Below are positions 27,855 through 36,238 of a stretch of 64,000 nt of DNA, piece after piece (the first letter of the stretch is position 1; each line of letters starts with the position of its first letter). The stretch covers positions 2,914,001 through 2,978,000 of the forward strand of contig NZ_CP054690.1 in assembly GCF_013348805.1 (NCBI RefSeq). The letters are read 5' to 3'. The position numbers were made by a program, and so were the translations under genes. This stretch comes from Rhodococcus sp. W8901. GTDB lineage: Bacteria; Actinomycetota; Actinomycetes; Mycobacteriales; Mycobacteriaceae. A model generated the notes under the pieces. That model searched no databases. It saw only the letters and a list, made by a program, of their open reading frames with translations, and had not been told where the DNA came from.

Positions 27855-28936
27855 TGTACCCGGTCAGGACGTTGGTAGCGGGCGTGTCGGCTTGATGTGA
27901 AGAGAACCTCCGAGTGGGGTGTGGCTTGTCTAAGGCCCACATCCGCTCGGAGGTTCTCGTGTCCCACCGTAATGCCCGAACCACATATCTCGGCAGATTG
28001 CTCATCGTCGAGCGCTACCGAGATGGCTGGCCGAAAGCGCATATCGCCAGCGCAATGGGGATATCCCGGAAGTGCGTGTCGACGTGGGTGGCCCGCTACG
28101 AGACCGAGGGCGAAGCCGGGTTACACGATCGGTCCTCCCGCCCGCACACCATGCCGACCCGAACCGCAGCCGAAGTCGAGACCCGGATCGTCGAGCTCCG
28201 TGTGCGTGAGCGACGCGGGCCGGACTGGCTCGCAGCAGAACTCGGGGTGCCGGCCCGCACAGTCTCCCGAGTCCTACGGCGCCACCAGGTGCCACACCTG
28301 GCGGACTTGGACCCGATGACCGGTCAGGTGATCCGCTCGTCGAAAACCACCGCCGTGCGCTACGAACGTGAGCGGCCCGGCGAACTGGTGCACATGGACG
28401 TCAAAAAGCTCGGCAGAATCCCCGACGGTGGCGGATGGCGCGCACACGGACGAGCCGCCGGATCGACAGCCCGCGACCGCAGCACCCGGACCGGATTCGA
28501 CTACGTCCACTCGCTCGTCGATGACCACTCCCGACTCGCCTACTCGGAGATCCTCCCAGACGAAAAGGGCTCCACCTGTTCGGGTTTCCTGACCCGTGCG
28601 ATCGACTACTTCGCGGACCGCGGCATCACGAGAATCGAGCGGTTGATGACCGACAACGCCTGGGCCTACCGATGGTCCCTACGCGCAGTCTGCGCCGAAC
28701 ACGGGATCAAGCAGAAGTTCATCAGACCGCACTGCCCGTGGCAGAACGGCAAGGTCGAACGCCTCAACCGGACCCTGCAAACCGAGTGGGCCTACCGTCA
28801 GGTCTTCACCAGCAACAGCGAACGCGCCCACGCACTTGCACCCTGGCTCGAGTACTACAACACTCGACGACGCCACAGCGCACTCGGAGGACTCCCACCG
28901 ATCAGCCGACTGCAACCAACCTGATGGCCAGGTACA
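27855..28936 (+). mobile_element. Complete IS481-family insertion sequence with 6-bp target duplication
   Basis: Ends begin TGTACC and close GGTACA; the 21-base terminal repeats match at 16 positions (TGTACCCGGTCAGGACGTTGG against TGTACCTGGCCATCAGGTTGG). The element is flanked by cctagc on both sides (27849-27854 and 28937-28942). It carries one intact transposase. An internal 13-bp inverted repeat (gagaacctccgag) precedes the transposase start. Confidence 0.9.
27959..28924 (+). CDS. IS481-family transposase
   Basis: A 321-residue DDE transposase with an N-terminal helix-turn-helix (AHIASAMGISRKCVSTWVARY) and an rve core: first Asp in LVHMDVKKLG, second in LMTDNAWAY, and Glu in WQNGKVERLNRTLQ. 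GTG 27959 follows GGAGG, which itself lies in the right arm of the 13-bp hairpin, so translation might be damped by structure. The gene is undamaged. Confidence 0.92.
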   Translation: MSHRNARTTYLGRLLIVERYRDGWPKAHIASAMGISRKCVSTWVARYETEGEAGLHDRSSRPHTMPTRTAAEVETRIVELRVRERRGPDWLAAELGVPARTVSRVLRRHQVPHLADLDPMTGQVIRSSKTTAVRYERERPGELVHMDVKKLGRIPDGGGWRAHGRAAGSTARDRSTRTGFDYVHSLVDDHSRLAYSEILPDEKGSTCSGFLTRAIDYFADRGITRIERLMTDNAWAYRWSLRAVCAEHGIKQKFIRPHCPWQNGKVERLNRTLQTEWAYRQVFTSNSERAHALAPWLEYYNTRRRHSALGGLPPISRLQPT

Positions 28937-28940
28937 CCTA

Positions 28941-28974
28941 GCGGGGTGAACCTGGAGCACCTGGTTCACCCCGC
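28941..28974 (-). terminator. Hairpin downstream of the WhiB gene
   Basis: gcggggtgaacc and ggttcaccccgc form a perfect 12-bp stem with a 10-base loop, 23 bases past the WhiB stop. The IS481-family element inserted at its outer foot. Confidence 0.6.
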
Positions 28975-28996
28975 GGTTGGCGAGCCGTTGCGTCAG

Positions 28997-29248
28997 CTAC
29001 CGCGCGATGCGGCCACGCCGGTACTCGCGCCCGCCCCACACACCGGACTGGCGGGTGGCGGCCGCGTAGGCGCCGCACGCCGCCGCGATGGGGCAGCGGG
29101 CGCAGACGCGGGCGGCATAGTCGAAGTCCTCGCTCGGGTCCGGGAACCATCGGTCGGGGTGGCGGTCGCCTCAGCAGGCGGCGACGTCCCAGTCGGTGGT
29201 GTCGTCGGTGGCCGGCAGCAGGTGAGCGAGGGTCATCATGGTGGTCAT
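28997..29248 (-). pseudogene. WhiB-family protein with an in-frame TGA at codon 26
   Basis: The frame has ATG 29248 with a very strong site (AAAGGAGG, 8 bases upstream) and would give an 83-codon WhiB-like protein. All four cluster cysteines are present (codons 25, 49, 52 and 58, the last three as CARCPIAAAC), as are the glycine-tryptophan turn GVWGG and the basic tail REYRRGRIAR. The only defect is TGA at 29171-29173, directly after the first cysteine, where the family usually has arginine (C-R-G). A CGA-to-TGA change would explain it. The protein is either a very recent pseudogene, a readthrough product, or affected by a sequencing error. Confidence 0.85.
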
Positions 29249-29273
29249 AGGTAGTGCCTCCTTTCAAGGCGAT

Positions 29274-29815
29274 TCACGGGGTGGGGGCCAGGTCGCGCCA
29301 GATCGCGCGCTGGCGCTTGAGGTCGGCTCGGGGTGCCCGGGGGATCCACAGCAGCGGCATGCCGGCCTCCTCCGGTGTGCGGTCGGCCTTGACCTGGTTG
29401 CAGGGGGCGCAGGCGGCGACGAGATTGCGTACGACTCGTCTCCGCCTCGACTTTTGGGGAACACGTGGTCGACGGTGTCCGCGCCCTTGCGGCCGCAGTA
29501 CGCGCACCGGTAGTGGTCGCGCGCCAGGATCGCGGGGAACGTGGCCCGGGTGTCGTCGTCGACGATCGGCCGGGGCGGGGTGTGGACGTACTCGAGCAGT
29601 TGGATCGTGCGGGGGAGCGGGATCGCGACGTGCTGGGAGCGCACCACGAACCGCGGCGTGTGCTCGACGAGCGTGACAGCGAGTTCTTCGGCGACCAGCA
29701 CCACCGCGCGTGCGGCGGGTACGACGTCGAACTCTTCGTACGTCGCGTTGAGCACGCGTACGCGGGTGTTCATCCAGGTGATCGCGGTGATCGCGGTGGG
29801 GGATGTGCGGGCCAT
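29274..29815 (-). pseudogene. HNH endonuclease gene with a frameshift
   Basis: The family order is CAYCGRKGADTVDHVFPKSRGG then NLVAACAPCNQVKADRTPEE, a Cys4 HNH nuclease as often found in actinobacteria and their phages. Between these halves (about 29430-29433) the frame shifts by one base, removing the last 75 residues from the first frame. The start is uncertain (ATG 29815 or 29773). It lies between the 34-residue gene and the WhiB gene on the same strand. Confidence 0.8.
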
Positions 29816-29957
29816 GACAATCGACAACCTGCGTTCTCTCGCAGGGGGAGTGGCGGGTTCTCGAGGTGTGCGTGGCCCGTGCCGACCAGGGTCGGCCAAC
29901 AGGTCACCGGAAGGTGAGTGTCGTCTCGGGGGCGAACACGCCCCGAGAAGAGGGGCG

Positions 29958-30062
29958 TCAGAGGACGCGGAATCCAGCTGCAGTGCCGGGGTTTTCGGAA
30001 ATCCGGACCAGGCGCTGAATCAGCCGGTGCTGCATGCACTGCGAGTACATGTTGGTGTACAT
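29958..30062 (-). CDS. 34-residue peptide with a strong ribosome site
   Basis: ATG 30062 stands seven bases after AAGGAG (aggaaggag context). The product MYTNMYSQCMQHRLIQRLV... is short, basic and Met-rich. It heads the minus-strand run that continues with the HNH and WhiB frames. Reality rests on the ribosome site only. Confidence 0.45.
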   Translation of the reverse strand: MYTNMYSQCMQHRLIQRLVRISENPGTAAGFRVL

Positions 30063-30261
30063 CCGACTGCTCCTTCCTGATCGTTGACTGACTTCCGGCT
30101 GTCCAGTGTGCCACGACTCGAGGCACATTCCGAGGATTTGTTGCAGATCGCCAGCGCAAGCCATGGCGCGGCAGCGACGAAATGAGAAGGGGCCTGCGAG
30201 CATTGAACTGCTCCCCGGAAGTTGGACTGAGAAATTCAGTTCCGACTTCCGGGGAGCAGTT

Positions 30262-30753
30262 TTGGGGCCGACGAGTTCACTGTCCGAGGACCAGCGGGTC
30301 ACAGCGGTAGCGTTGTTCGAGTCAGGTTGGGCCGGTCAGGCGGTCGCGAGGATGTTGGGTGCGAGCCACTCGGCGATCGATCGCTTGTATGACCGGTGGC
30401 GGGTTCGAGGCAGAGGAGCGCTGGTGGCCAAGCGTCCGGACAGACGGTCGTACTCGTTCGAGTTCAAACTCGAGGTAGTGCGCCGGTTCCTTGCGGGCGA
30501 GACGAAAGTCGCCTTGGCGAGGGAGTTCGACCTGTCCTCGCCGAAACTGATCGAGACGTGGGCGCGCACGTACCGCAACGAAGGCGAGGACGGGCTGCGT
30601 CCGAGACAGCTGGGTCGTCCTCCGAAGCCGGCGGGTGCCGAGCCGGGTGAGGTCAGCGAGCTCGAACAGCTGCGCCGGGAGAACGAGGTGCTGCGGGCGC
30701 AGGTCGCCTACCTGGGAAAATTGCGGGCTTTGAGGGCGCAGCAACGACGGTGA
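30262..30753 (+). CDS. IS3-family transposase OrfA
   Basis: Helix-turn-helix protein of about 163 residues with two repeated HTH segments (AVARMLGASHSAIDRLYDRW and KVALAREFDLSSPKLIETWAR) and a leucine-rich coiled end (SELEQLRRENEVLRAQVAYL). The start is taken as TTG 30262 after ggggag; a longer frame upstream would cross the IS boundary. The stop overlaps the orfB start by GTGA. Confidence 0.85.
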   Translation: MGPTSSLSEDQRVTAVALFESGWAGQAVARMLGASHSAIDRLYDRWRVRGRGALVAKRPDRRSYSFEFKLEVVRRFLAGETKVALAREFDLSSPKLIETWARTYRNEGEDGLRPRQLGRPPKPAGAEPGEVSELEQLRRENEVLRAQVAYLGKLRALRAQQRR

Positions 30754-31604
30754 GGGTCGATGCCGTCGTCTCCCTCAAGGCCGAGCACCGTCTCGATGTG
30801 TTCCTCGACGTGGCCGGGCTGGCCCGGTCGACGTTCTTCTACCAGCAGGCGCGCCGGCACGCCCCGGACCCGAACGCCGAGCTGAAGGCCGCGATCACCG
30901 ACGCGTTCGAACACTGCCGCGGCCGCTACGGGCACCGCCGCATCCACCAGGTGCTGGTCGGGGCCGGCTGGCGGGTGGCGAAGAAGACCGTGCTCGCGTT
31001 GATGCGCACACTCGGCCTGGTCTGCAGGGTCCGCCGCAAGCGCCGATACACCTCCTACCAGGGTCGGGTCGGGGCGGTCGCGGCGAATCTGCTCGAACGT
31101 GATTTCACCGCCGACGCCCCGAACCGCAAGTGGGTCACTGATGTGACCGAGTTCGGGGTCGGTGACCGGAAGCTGTATCTGTCGCCGATTATGGATCTGT
31201 TCGACCGCTAGATCATCGCCTACTCGCTCGGGCCGTCACCGAGTCTGGAGCTGACCAACAGCTCCCTGCGATCGGCCCTCGCGACCGTCGACGACGGGAA
31301 GAACCTGCTGGTGCACTCCGATCAGGGATTCCAATATCAGCACTCGTCGTGGCGGCAGCTACTCGCCGATGCCGGTGCGACACAATCGATGTCCCGCAAG
31401 GCGAACTGTTACGACAACGCGGTGATGGAGAACTTCTTCGGCCACCTCAAAGAAGAACTCTTCCACCACACCCGATACCTCGACATCGACGCCCTGGCCA
31501 CCGCCCTGGACGACTACATCCACTGGTACAACACCGAACGGATCTCGACAAAGCTCGAGGGCCTGAGCCCGGTGCAATATCGGGCCCAGGCCCTCGCCGC
31601 CTAG
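30750..31604 (+). pseudogene. IS3-family transposase OrfB interrupted by TAG
   Basis: An rve-type integrase: first Asp in KWVTDVTEF, second in LVHSDQGFQY, Glu in VMENFFGHLKEE. TAG at 31209-31211 (LFDR-stop-IIAYSLG) separates the first Asp from the other two; the frame is the same on both sides and a glutamine is usual at this place, so CAG-to-TAG is the likely change. Unless the amber codon is read through, the element cannot move on its own. Confidence 0.9.
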
Positions 31605-31760
31605 GCTTTCACTTAGCCAGTCCAACAATCGGGGACCAGTTCAAATTTTTGCTCGCAGGCCCCTTCCTGCTGCGGAGGCTAGCCGAGTCGTTCGGGGGGT
31701 CCGGCGCCTTGACGGTTCTCGCGCGGTCCCCTGCAGGATCCCGTCAGGGCAATCGTGCTT

Positions 31761-32714
31761 CTATTGGCGGGGTGTGACCTCGAATCCAGCTACGTTGTAG
31801 ACGTCGCTGGTGGTGGCCAGGGAATTGTGTCCGCTCGCCGACGGGGTGCTGGCGCGCAGGTTCACCGCCCAGTTGAGCGATCCCAGGGGGCCGCAGCCGG
31901 TCGCTGCGGGCACCGCGAATGTGGTGTCGGTGTGCGGTACCGCCCGGAACACGGCTCCTGGGGTGCCGCCGCCGATCGGTTCGGACGGCGGGTTCCCGGT
32001 GGTCTTGAGGTTGAGGGTGATCGGGTTGGATTCCGATCCGAGGTAGCACTTGTTGCCGAGGAGTGGGTTCTCGAGCTTGAGCCGCACCGGCATGGACACG
32101 GCGGCGTCCAGTACGTCGACGGACGGCATGCCGACGGCTTCGACTGTCGATTGAATCTGGGTGAGGTTCAGCGGCGTGTCGATGCCGAGTGCACCGCCGG
32201 GCACGGTGATGGGGGTTGATGTGACACCGAAGTTGGTGCCGGGCTCCGGGATGAAGACATCCTTCCAGTCGTTTCCGTCCTCGACGTAGGTCACGCCGCC
32301 CGCGATCTTGAGGCTGCCGTCGGGGACCGGTACTTTCAGTCCGCCGATCTGCATTTCGCCGCCGCGGACGACGACGGTCACGCAGGTGCCGATGTCGTCA
32401 CCGGCGACCGGGCATTTTCCCCACCCGTCGAAGGTGAGGGGTTCTGACGCTGGGTTACCGGAGGAGCCGAGTGAGCTGGTGCTGAGGCTGCCCAGTGAGC
32501 CGGAGACCGGGGTGCCCGATGACCCCGAACTGCTCGAGTTCCCGGACCCTCCCGACGACTCCGAACCGCTGGAGCTGCCCGAGCTTCCCTCCGATCCCGA
32601 ACTTGCGGCTGACCCTCCGTCTTGCGCGGAGGCGATTCCACCCCCGAGGACCGCGAGGGTTGCGGCGATTGCCGCGACGGGGAGGGCCTTGGATCTGATC
32701 TTGCGAATGGTCAT
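31761..32714 (-). CDS. Secreted protein, unknown, Ser/Gly-rich linker (paralogue A)
   Basis: A 317-residue protein: signal peptide (to about residue 30, GIASA-QDG), a 55-residue Ser/Gly tract (about 33-90), and a beta-rich domain of about 220 residues with segments FDGWGKCPVAGDD, GGLKVPVPDGSLKIAGGV and GLPSVDVLDA-like repeats. The domain is clearly paralogous to the protein at 33,565-34,377. Function unknown; a cell-envelope location is inferred. Confidence 0.75.
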   Translation of the reverse strand: MTIRKIRSKALPVAAIAATLAVLGGGIASAQDGGSAASSGSEGSSGSSSGSESSGGSGNSSSSGSSGTPVSGSLGSLSTSSLGSSGNPASEPLTFDGWGKCPVAGDDIGTCVTVVVRGGEMQIGGLKVPVPDGSLKIAGGVTYVEDGNDWKDVFIPEPGTNFGVTSTPITVPGGALGIDTPLNLTQIQSTVEAVGMPSVDVLDAAVSMPVRLKLENPLLGNKCYLGSESNPITLNLKTTGNPPSEPIGGGTPGAVFRAVPHTDTTFAVPAATGCGPLGSLNWAVNLRASTPSASGHNSLATTSDVYNVAGFEVTPRQ

Positions 32715-32821
32715 GTCATTCCTGGATTACTTGTAGGGGTGTGCGTCGAATACCTATGGTGGAACCGAGGTTTGGCGGGCCTTCCACGCGACAGGCCCGC
32801 CGAACGTTCACGCGTCGATGC

Positions 32822-33460
32822 CTACATGATGGTGACGCCGGGGAAGAACAGGGCACCGTCCATGGTCGCCGTGCCCGGACCAGCGGCGGGGCAGAATGTC
32901 GTACCGCCATTGGACGTGAAGTTGATCGGGCCCGCACCCGTCGCCGTCGCCTTGTAGGCGGGGCCGTTGGAGTACGGGAGCGGCGGCGTGGTCGTCGCGT
33001 TGACCGTGATCGAACACGCGCCCGAGGTGACCACGACCCCACCGTTCGGGATCGTGATCGTCCCCTTCGGCGAGCCGGAATCGTTGTTCCCGTTCAGGGT
33101 CCATGCGCCGGACGTCGCGACCGTTGCCGGGCGGCCTTGCAGGGAGCAGCCGCTCAACCCGACGGACGCGATGTTCACATTGACGCCGCCGGTGCCCGTG
33201 TTCGTGTTTCCGGGCGAGGTGGGGATGGTACCGGTACCCGTGACGCTGGTGCATCGCAGCACGACCCCGCCGGTGGTCGTGAAGACCATGGGAACGTTCA
33301 CGTTGGGGGTGACGCTGGTGTCGACGTTGGTCGCAGTGACGGTGCCGCCAGCGGGCGTGATGGTGGTGGCCGCGGAAGCGAGCCCGGTGAATGCGAGTGC
33401 GAAAGCGGCAGTGGACGCAGCGACTGCCATGGAGCGAGAGACGAAACGGGACGAAGTCAT
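32822..33460 (-). CDS. Secreted protein, unknown
   Basis: A 212-residue protein with a signal peptide (cleavage near GLASA-ATT) and a Thr/Gly/Asn-rich, low-charge beta-type mature part containing four cysteines. ATG 33460 is favoured because of AGGGGA just upstream; an in-frame ATG 15 bases earlier exists. It lies between two paralogues with similar general architecture but shows no clear similarity to them. Confidence 0.72.
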   Translation of the reverse strand: MTSSRFVSRSMAVAASTAAFALAFTGLASAATTITPAGGTVTATNVDTSVTPNVNVPMVFTTTGGVVLRCTSVTGTGTIPTSPGNTNTGTGGVNVNIASVGLSGCSLQGRPATVATSGAWTLNGNNDSGSPKGTITIPNGGVVVTSGACSITVNATTTPPLPYSNGPAYKATATGAGPINFTSNGGTTFCPAAGPGTATMDGALFFPGVTIM

Positions 33461-33564
33461 GGTCTTCCCCTTCATGTTTCTGTCAGACAGTTGATGTGTT
33501 TCATCCGGCAGCCCACGTGAGTGGAACTGCCTTCAATGGCGTGCCGACCGGGACGGCCGTCCGG

Positions 33565-34377
33565 CTACGCCACCATCCAGGCCGCGGCCGTGTAGATGTC
33601 ACTGAGCGTGGTCAGTGAGTTCTTCCCGGCTGCAGAGGGAGTGTCGGCCCGAAGATTGACGACCCAGTTCAAGCTGCCCAGGAAACCGCAGCCGCTGGCC
33701 GCCGGAACTGAGAAGCTGTTGTCGGTATGCGCGACGTTCGGGAACACCGCGCCGGGGACGGAGCCGATCGGCTGAGACGGCGGATTTCCCGAGGTCGTGA
33801 GATTGAAGGTGATCGGCTTGCTGGCCGAGCCGATGTAGCAGTTGTCGCCGAGGAGCGAGTTGGACAGCTTCATGCGGACAGGCAGGCTGACCTTGGCGTC
33901 GAGGACGTCAACGGAGGGCAGCCCGACGGCCTCGACCTGCGCTTTGACCTGTGTCGCGCCGAGCGGAGTGTCGACTCCGAAGACACCACCAGGGATGGTG
34001 ATGGGTGTCGACAGCACGCCGTAGTTCGTTCCTGCTTGTGGGACGAACACATCCTTGAAGTCGCCGCTGGGCAGCAGCTCGTACTTGACGCCGCCCGCGA
34101 TCTTGAGGCTGCCGTCAGGGATCGGGACGGATAGGCTGCCGATGTTCATCTCGCCTCCGCGAGTGACGATCGTCGCGCAGGTACCGACGTCGGGATCTGC
34201 GGTTGGACAGGACGACCAGCCGTCGAAGGTTAGGGGCGTCAATGACGGCCCAGTACCTCCCGTCCCCGTGGAACCTGTTCCGGCCGACGCTATCCCACCG
34301 CTGGCGAATGTCACCGCGGCAGCAAGGGCGACAGCCGCACCTGCCCGCAAAACTGAGCGTGATGACCTGCTTTTCAT
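33565..34377 (-). CDS. Secreted protein, unknown (paralogue B)
   Basis: A 270-residue secreted protein with signal peptide (GIASA-GTG) and the same C-terminal domain as paralogue A: LTFDGWSSCPTADPDVGTC, SVPIPDGSLKIAGGVKYE, GLPSVDVLDAKVSLPVRMKL, PVGSLNWVVNLRADTPSA-type end. It lacks the Ser/Gly tract. ATG 34377 has a GGAGGAAA site. Paired conserved cysteines suggest disulfides. Confidence 0.75.
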   Translation of the reverse strand: MKSRSSRSVLRAGAAVALAAAVTFASGGIASAGTGSTGTGGTGPSLTPLTFDGWSSCPTADPDVGTCATIVTRGGEMNIGSLSVPIPDGSLKIAGGVKYELLPSGDFKDVFVPQAGTNYGVLSTPITIPGGVFGVDTPLGATQVKAQVEAVGLPSVDVLDAKVSLPVRMKLSNSLLGDNCYIGSASKPITFNLTTSGNPPSQPIGSVPGAVFPNVAHTDNSFSVPAASGCGFLGSLNWVVNLRADTPSAAGKNSLTTLSDIYTAAAWMVA

Positions 34378-34785
34378 TGCATTTCCTCCACGAAGTGGGG
34401 CGTGTAGCAAGGACTGGTCACATCTGCACGTGCCGTAGATCACATTCTGGTCGACATCGCGTACGCTATCCGATCTCGTAACTCACCGTCACAGGAATCC
34501 GCAAAATCGGATACTGGGTATCTTTTTGGCTGGCGCGGGAGGCGAGACCGGCACTCGGTGCGATGAAGTTCTTATCTGACGGGCGGATTGCGATGTCGTG
34601 CAACGTTTCCGGATCGGGGCGCGTGGCGTCGAACAGTGCAGCCTTGTCGTCTGCAGAGCTGACGGCCGAACTGGCGGGTGCACGTCAGGGGCACGAGCGA
34701 GGAGTTGTAGCTGTTCGGACCGAATCCGGTGCGGTGCAGTACCTTCCGGAGGGCTCGTCTCGTGAGAGGTCCGATCGTGATGCAC
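34378..34785. other. Non-coding stretch
   Basis: About 400 bases between the secreted-protein promoter and the mihF terminator. Open frames here have no recognisable content. I see nothing beyond presumed promoter sequence for the 34,377 gene. Confidence 0.5.
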
Positions 34786-34823
34786 GAAGGGCCTGCGAGC
34801 AATTTTGCTCGCAGGCCCCCTTC
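34786..34823 (-). terminator. Terminator of mihF
   Basis: A 15-17 bp GC-rich stem (aagggcctgcgagcaa / complement) around a tttt loop, 12 bases past the mihF stop. The same arms flank the IS3-family element 3 kb to the left. Confidence 0.8.
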
Positions 34824-34834
34824 AGGCTGTCGGG

Positions 34835-35146
34835 TCAGCTGAGCCGTTCGAGGAGTCCGGCGCGCTGGTTCGCACCCAGGCCACCCATCCGGCGGGTCTC
34901 GGAGATGCCGAGGTCGGTGATGATCTCGAGGGCGGTGGCCTTCCCGATCTTCGGCAGCGATTCGAGGATGTAGAAGACCTTGGCGCGGCTTACGGTCTCG
35001 TCGGTGCCAGCGCGGCCGAGGACCTCAGCGAAGGTTGCCTTGCCGGTCTTGAGTTCCTCGCGCAGCGCGGCTCGTGCGCGGCGGGAGGCGACGGCCTTCT
35101 CGAGCGCCAGGGCGCGCTGTTCGGGGGTGAGGGTGGGCAGTGCCAT
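34835..35146 (-). CDS. mihF: Actinobacterial integration host factor (mIHF)
   Basis: A 103-residue nucleoid protein. It begins MALPTLTPEQRALALEKA and ends with the H2TH-like segment VFYILESLPKIGKATALEIITDLGISETRRMGGLGANQRAGLLE, as in mycobacterial mIHF. mIHF is an essential host factor for integrase reactions. The usual gmk neighbour is not present, so this could be a second, accessory copy; I cannot check the rest of the genome. Confidence 0.9.
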   Translation of the reverse strand: MALPTLTPEQRALALEKAVASRRARAALREELKTGKATFAEVLGRAGTDETVSRAKVFYILESLPKIGKATALEIITDLGISETRRMGGLGANQRAGLLERLS

Positions 35147-35228
35147 GTATCCGTCCTTCGTGGGAATGTCTCGCCTGGTCAGCGTCGTGTGCGACGGTAG
35201 TACGCACCTCTGACAGGAACGAGTGCCG

Positions 35229-36218
35229 TCACCAGGCGCCCAGGGTGTTCAGGATCTGGCCGCGGGCCTGCCACAGTTCGGCCGACCAGTAGGACCACGC
35301 GTGGGTGCCGTTGGCGGGGAAGTTGTAGGTGGCCGGGATGCCGAGGGTGTTCAACCGGACCTGGAAGGCGCGGGTGTTGATCAGCGAGATCGCCTCGAGG
35401 CCCATCGCGGTCGCGGTATTGAAAGATGAGATCGGTGTATCGGGATGGTCGTACACGCCAGGTAGGCCGCTGGCCGCGGAGATGTACAGCGACAGTCCCC
35501 GCAGTTGCTCTGCGGACACGAACGGGTCGTTGCGCATCCACTCCGGGCTCCACGGAGGTCCCCACATCGAGTCGACGTTGTAGCGGCCGGCGTCGAGCAT
35601 CGCGACGCGGATCGCCGAACGCATGCCAGGCGCGGAGATGTGCAGGTATCCCGAGAGCGATCCGGCGAACTTGAACTGGTCGCGGTGCCATCCGGCCAGT
35701 GTGAGCGCGGCCGAGCCGCCCATCGACAGCCCAAGGACGCCGTTGTTGGTCCGCGACACACCTCGGGTCGCGAGATAGTCGGGCAGTTCCCGCGTCAGGA
35801 ACGTCTCCCACTTGTAGGTGATCTGCTGGCCGTTGAAGTTGCTGGGCGCGTACCAGTCCGAGTAGAAGCTGGACTCGCCGCCGACCGGCATCACCAGGGT
35901 GAGGTTGTCGTTGCGGAACTGGTCGAGCGCGTTGGTCTCGAAGGACCAGCCGTTGCGGTCGTTGCGAGCGCGGAGGCCGTCGAGCAGGTACAGGGCTGCG
36001 TTGCCGCCGCGTGCGGCCCACTGGATCTGCACCTTGATCGGGCCCATGCTCGAGTTCACGAAGACCTCTTCGTAGCCGCCCGCGGGTGCCCGGTGGGCGA
36101 CGGGTGCTGCTGTTGCGGCGGGAACGGAGACGCCCAGCAGGGAAGCCATCGCGACGGCTGCTGCGCTGACAGTCAGCGCAGCTCGTCGCCACCTGGTTCG
36201 AATGTTCTTCACGCTCAT
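35229..36218 (-). CDS. Secreted mycolyltransferase (antigen 85 family)
   Basis: A 329-residue secreted esterase-fold enzyme that transfers mycolic acid to trehalose or arabinogalactan. The signal peptide spans about residues 1-38. Characteristic parts are SSMGPIKVQIQW, the nucleophile motif GLSMGGSA (Ser165) and the late THAWSYW with the catalytic His. This supports a mycolate-bearing host. Confidence 0.93.
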   Translation of the reverse strand: MSVKNIRTRWRRAALTVSAAAVAMASLLGVSVPAATAAPVAHRAPAGGYEEVFVNSSMGPIKVQIQWAARGGNAALYLLDGLRARNDRNGWSFETNALDQFRNDNLTLVMPVGGESSFYSDWYAPSNFNGQQITYKWETFLTRELPDYLATRGVSRTNNGVLGLSMGGSAALTLAGWHRDQFKFAGSLSGYLHISAPGMRSAIRVAMLDAGRYNVDSMWGPPWSPEWMRNDPFVSAEQLRGLSLYISAASGLPGVYDHPDTPISSFNTATAMGLEAISLINTRAFQVRLNTLGIPATYNFPANGTHAWSYWSAELWQARGQILNTLGAW

Positions 36219-36238
36219 GGTTTCTCCCGAGGATCTGG

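Larger units (their letters stand above)
30204..31643 (+). mobile_element. IS3-family insertion sequence
   Basis: Terminal repeats start TGAACTG and share about 22 of 26 positions (left tgaactgctccccggaagtt..., right complement tgaactggtccccgattgtt...). It contains orfA and orfB; orfB has an amber codon. A clear target duplication is not visible. Just inside the left end a perfect 16-bp inverted repeat (actgctccccggaagt) lies before orfA. Confidence 0.85.
30186..31666. repeat. Terminator-like hairpin split by the IS3-family element
   Basis: The 17-base arm gaaggggcctgcgagca (30186-30202) and its complement tgctcgcaggccccttc (31650-31666) flank the IS. Together they would form almost the same hairpin as the intact one after mihF (34786-34823), so the IS apparently sits in the loop of such a terminator. 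Confidence 0.7.

Noticed and set aside
35179-36238. Lipase frame continuing as a 761-codon fusion
   Set aside because: The added part is antiphase reading of the mycolyltransferase gene after a one-base frameshift.
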